From the NCBI GenBank assembly GCA_037576195.1, contig CM075101.1, positions 25,110,001 to 25,174,000 on the forward strand: 64,000 nt of DNA. The letters run 5' to 3'. Position numbers and translations under genes: made by a program. Source of the stretch: Phytoseiulus persimilis (lineage: Eukaryota > Arthropoda > Arachnida > Mesostigmata > Phytoseiidae). Numbering within the stretch: position 1 is the first letter of the stretch; each line of letters opens with the position of its first letter. Below the pieces are notes generated by a model. The model was not told the DNA's origin. It was given only the letters and a program-made list of their open reading frames with translations, and did no database searches. Shown here in pieces: positions 60,801-64,000 of this stretch.

Positions 60801-62543
60801 GGTGCCGTGGAGCCAGGCGCTTCCACAACTGCTCCGACGATATGATGAGGGAGAAGGACAGGCCAGCCACCCTAGCGGCGTGCCAGACTCCCCACCAGGA
60901 AAAACTCGTTTAGCTATCCGTCCCTGATCCCTTTTTCGTTCGTCCCCTCTTCCCGGATTGCCCCCTCCGTCCCCGATCGCCTTCTCCTGGCCTCCCGTCC
61001 CACCGAGCAACCCTCGGCGCAAACTCTTCCTACTTCAGCAAACAGTCACCTCCGTAGACTCCCGATTGCCAGCAATCGCGTCGCTCCTCATTGTTTGCCA
61101 AACACTCTCCGCAACTGCGAGGCTCCTCGATTCCACGACGGCAGTGTACTCAAACCGACGAAGAGGTATCAGTCTGACCGCGTCGTTATCGACTCGCGAC
61201 TCCAGGGGCAGGCGCGGCTCCTTCGATCTGAACTAGCTCATCGGGCGACATGGTCTCCACATTGCACAGGGTTTGGACTTCCTTCCTTCGAGTTGATGCC
61301 ACGGATACATCGTGTTTCCTTCGCAGCCTATCTCGACCGACCAGACAATGGTTATCTATCACATGAGTGCAACTGGCGTGCCTCCAGATGGCAGCATGTG
61401 ACGGAGTCGGTTGACTTGGACACGTTTTTCACTCCGGAACAGCGGTTCTCTCTCTTTCTCTTCCCTCGAGGCAGCCTGCGCAATAATCGTCTCTGCGGTG
61501 AGATACGATTTCTTTCTACGACGTCTGTTCCACGCAAGCTACCGCGGTCATAAATTCCACATGGAAGTCGTTACCTCGTGCTACAGAATCTGCGTCTGAA
61601 CAGGGAGATTCGAATCCGACGATTGCGTTTCCACAGGGAATAACGCCGGCGAGGAGAACAGCAACTTCTGGAACTCTATCTCGAAGCCGTCAGCTGTGCC
61701 CGGGACTCGATATGCATCGTGGGGCTTAACGATAAATTTTGCCTGGTCGTTCGGTGGATGTATGTATGCATGCATGTAGAGTGTATGTGTTGGCTCTCCG
61801 AGTGTGCTCAGCGAGCCATGGGAGCCCGACTCATTCCTTAATAGAGGCTTGTCGTCGTAGACGAGCAATCATGATTCAGCCTTGCACTGAGCAAGTGGAG
61901 GCAATAGCGTCTGCAGCAGCCGGGGGCCAATAAGAGTCGATAGCTGTATTCCGATGATATGAGCGAGCGAAGTAACGAGCCAGCGGGCCTATTCATAAAA
62001 AGCAACATTTTTTCCGCTGCGAACGGGTAGGCCTTGAGCAGATATTACTGCTGTTGCTCTGCGAGGGGGCGAGCTAATCGCTGCTCCAGATGACCCGAGA
62101 ATCAGCATCGACTATTATGCGACCATATTCAGGAACCTTCTCCCCGATCCAAGAAGGCTGCCTCATTCTTTCTCCGCAGCCGTCTCCTGAAGCCTGGTCT
62201 GGTTTTCGAGGCAAAAAACAGCCCGGACTCTGCTCATGCATCGGCTTTTGCCAGCAGGGAGCAACATGTGTATCTCGGAATCCAAACAGCAGCTGGCAGA
62301 AGAAAACAACGGAAGTCGAGGCTCCGCGATACGTGTACGCGAACGAAACTCCACCGTAATGGAAATTCACGACAAGAGGTTCGCAAGATTCCACGTGCGA
62401 GTTGCAAACAAAGCCCAACCCGCAGAATCCTCGATTGCTTCCAAAGGAAGTGGTTGTTCACTATGGAGGGTAACGGAGGGGTCCGGCCCCGCGGGGCTCC
62501 AGGGTGAATTGATAACGATCACTTCCGTGCGTGAAATTACAGT
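57828..62543. other. Gene-poor stretch between LIG3 and sulfotransferase
   Basis: No gene is firmly supported. At 59.1-59.5 kb a minus-strand frame with an ATG encodes a hydrophobic segment ending at a GTGAGC donor, and a purine-rich plus frame overlaps the region just below it; see the findings. A CG-rich island with tetranucleotide runs lies at about 60.39-61.25 kb. A TGTATGTATGCATGCATG tract near 61.76 kb is a simple repeat. Confidence 0.4.
60723..60738. repeat. AGTC tetranucleotide run in CpG-rich island
   Basis: CCAGTCAGTCAGTC repeats a 14-base word from 27811-27824. The surrounding island also repeats the words AATCCAG and GCGAGCAA seen near 23.45 kb. Confidence 0.7.
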
Positions 62544-62549
62544 TTTATT
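62544..62549 (-). terminator. Poly(A) signal of the sulfotransferase
   Basis: AATAAA on the minus strand, about 87 bases beyond the stop codon. Confidence 0.7.
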
Positions 62550-62635
62550 CATTCCCTCGAGTGTATCGATCGAGAGTGCTCTCGAAAATTATACCTTCAT
62601 ACGTAATTGTGCCGTTCCATTTCGTAATCTACAGA

Positions 62636-63661
62636 TCACTGCTCATTGACGATTAGGTCTCTTTCGTGAGATTGCCGTTTCCAAAGCGCTTGGACGCCTT
62701 CAGGCATCATCTCCATTCTAGCATCGAGCTCCTCGACCATGCGTCGTGTCAAGTGGTTTTTCCAGTCACCGACTTCGCCCTTCCTCGCGAATGCAACCGG
62801 TGGAGGGGGAATGAACTTTCCGTCCTTTGTGTAGGCTTCAATCATTCGCTTGTTGGCTGTGCTGGTGGCCGACACCGAGTCGTATTTGGTGGTGCAATTG
62901 GCTCGAACCTTTTTGATGTCGCTTTCGTCGATGATTTCCAGAACTGAAACAGATACAAAAGTTCATCTAAACTCTGGAACTCCAGAATCGTTCGCCACCG
63001 CGTAGAGGTCTCAAAAGATGAAATGACATGAGAAACTCGTCGGGAATGTACCTCTCTGATCCGTGAGCGGGACGTCAAGGAATTTGGCGATTTTCTTGAC
63101 GGCTGCGGCCTTGTCTTCATGGATTCCCTCGTATGTTAGCAGGAGTGTATTCTGCGGAGATCGTATACTCAACCAATAGTAGTCCAGAAGACCTCTGAAG
63201 TAGCAACCGTACTCGATTCGGCCAGCGATGAATTCTTTGAAGAAGTGCTCGATCGTTCCATCTTTGTAATCGTATAGGTCGATATTTTTCGTGTGATGGA
63301 ACAGCGATACCAGAACATCTTTTGGGTCCCTGACGACCATGACGTATCGCGCCTTAGAGTTCCAAGGGAGCAGAGCAACCGGCAGATGTGACTGTATGAC
63401 GTTGCGGAGCCCGACTCCTCGATGACATTCGTCCACAGCGGCAGGTCCGTACATTTCCAGGTAATTCGGAGGAACCTTGGCGTTCGCGCCTTGGAGGATG
63501 TGGTTCACGATCGTAGACGCCCAGTGCGTTCCCGACTTCTGGAAAGTCACGATGAAGATGTCATCCTCTCTTGGTTGATACGCAATGGCTTCTTTGAACG
63601 GTTTCTCGAGCACTCCAGGAGGAACTCGACATCCCTCATGAATTCTGTGGAAAGGACGCAT
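62636..63661 (-). CDS. Cytosolic sulfotransferase (SULT family)
   Basis: This enzyme transfers sulfate from PAPS to small hydroxyl or amine substrates in the cytosol; the substrate cannot be told. Exons: 63661-63052 and 62943-62636, phase 1 junction, 305 residues, a full-length SULT. The 5' phosphosulfate loop is TFQKSGTHW (residues 39-47), unusual against the common TYPKSGTTW. The likely catalytic base is His92 in SHLPVALLPW. Arg111 and Ser119 lie in VVRDPKDVLVSLFHH, the 3'-phosphate site. RKGEVGDWK (257-265) is the second PAPS motif. A proline run (IPPPPV) precedes it. The start is chosen because the N-terminus matches family length and a TATA-like element lies about 70 bases upstream. Confidence 0.95.
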
Positions 63662-63727
63662 CCTGAGTACGGTTGTGCCGGTTTAGCTGCGATCGTAAAC
63701 TTCTGGTCACAAGAGCTTGTTCACGAT

Positions 63728-63734
63728 TTTTATA
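63728..63734 (-). promoter_or_regulatory. TATA-like element of the sulfotransferase
   Basis: TATAAAA on the minus strand, 67-73 bases before the ATG, a spacing that leaves a 5' UTR of about 40 bases. Confidence 0.5.
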
Positions 63735-64000
63735 GCAAGCGGCGATTAGAGGAGGAGGGGGACCGCCAGACAAACTTCGTAGCGTGAAGATAAGGGGAGA
63801 CAACTTTCCCCTCGGAAATGAGCTGATCGCCTGGAATTCCTCCGTCTGGAGCGACGCTCGAGTGCAATGATGATAACAGGCAATTAAACGAATGTCATCT
63901 TCGCCGATGGTCTTTGGAACCTCGAGGGGTTTACTCAGGTCGTTGAGCTCCCCGTGCAGCATTGCTTCGAGTGGTGAAAATACGTTCTGAGATCCGCTTC
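63735..64000. other. Right edge, possible fragment of a neighbour
   Basis: Upstream of the sulfotransferase a minus frame is open from near the window edge. An acceptor-like CTCAG close to 63.98 kb precedes an acidic, protein-like translation containing an ATG at 63962. It then runs on through the TATA-like element without a good donor. It could be the 3' end of another gene or chance. Confidence 0.2.

Noticed and set aside
1-64000. CRISPR arrays, insertion sequences, prokaryotic operons
   Set aside because: There are no spaced direct repeats, transposase motifs or ribosome-binding sites; the genes are spliced and eukaryotic.

Overview
The window is eukaryotic genomic DNA from an arthropod, most likely a parasitiform mite. 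Coding exons are joined by short GT-AG introns, mostly 60-250 bases, and base composition is near 50% GC in both genes and spacers. One receptor combines a somatomedin-B-like module with a methuselah-like seven-helix domain, an arrangement I associate with chelicerates. High GC and short introns recall phytoseiid mites such as Galendromus; that assignment is an inference. I saw no bacterial, viral, CRISPR or tRNA signals.

Eight protein-coding genes can be modelled with consistent reading frame across every intron. Left part: a lysosomal beta-hexosaminidase (+, 14090-16779, nine exons), then a secreted CLIP-like trypsin-type serine protease (-, 17964-24927) with a distant signal-peptide exon. 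Centre: a tandem + cluster of the GPCR (38654-40952), an intronless JmjC oxygenase NO66/RIOX1 (43830-45374) and an SLC35E2-type transporter (45672-47102). TAF3 converges on this cluster (-, 47777-51409, twelve exons). Right part: DNA ligase III (+, 52972-57502, fifteen exons), divergent from TAF3, and a cytosolic sulfotransferase (-, 62636-63661, two exons).

The rest is gene-poor: 1-14 kb, 25-38.6 kb, 41-43.8 kb and 57.5-62.5 kb. These stretches contain CpG-rich, tetranucleotide-biased islands that look like promoter or 5' UTR DNA. They also hold many open frames in several overlapping phases. A few have splice signals or plausible hydrophobic segments and are listed as low-confidence candidates.

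The genes do not form one pathway. They are housekeeping (transcription, ribosomal hydroxylation, DNA repair, lysosome, Golgi/ER transport) mixed with arthropod extracellular functions (protease, receptor, sulfation). I found no convincing novel multi-gene system. The items most worth a second look are the missing mitochondrial leader of ligase III, the split architecture of the serine protease, the altered PAPS loop of the sulfotransferase, the intronless NO66 and several unassigned candidate exons.
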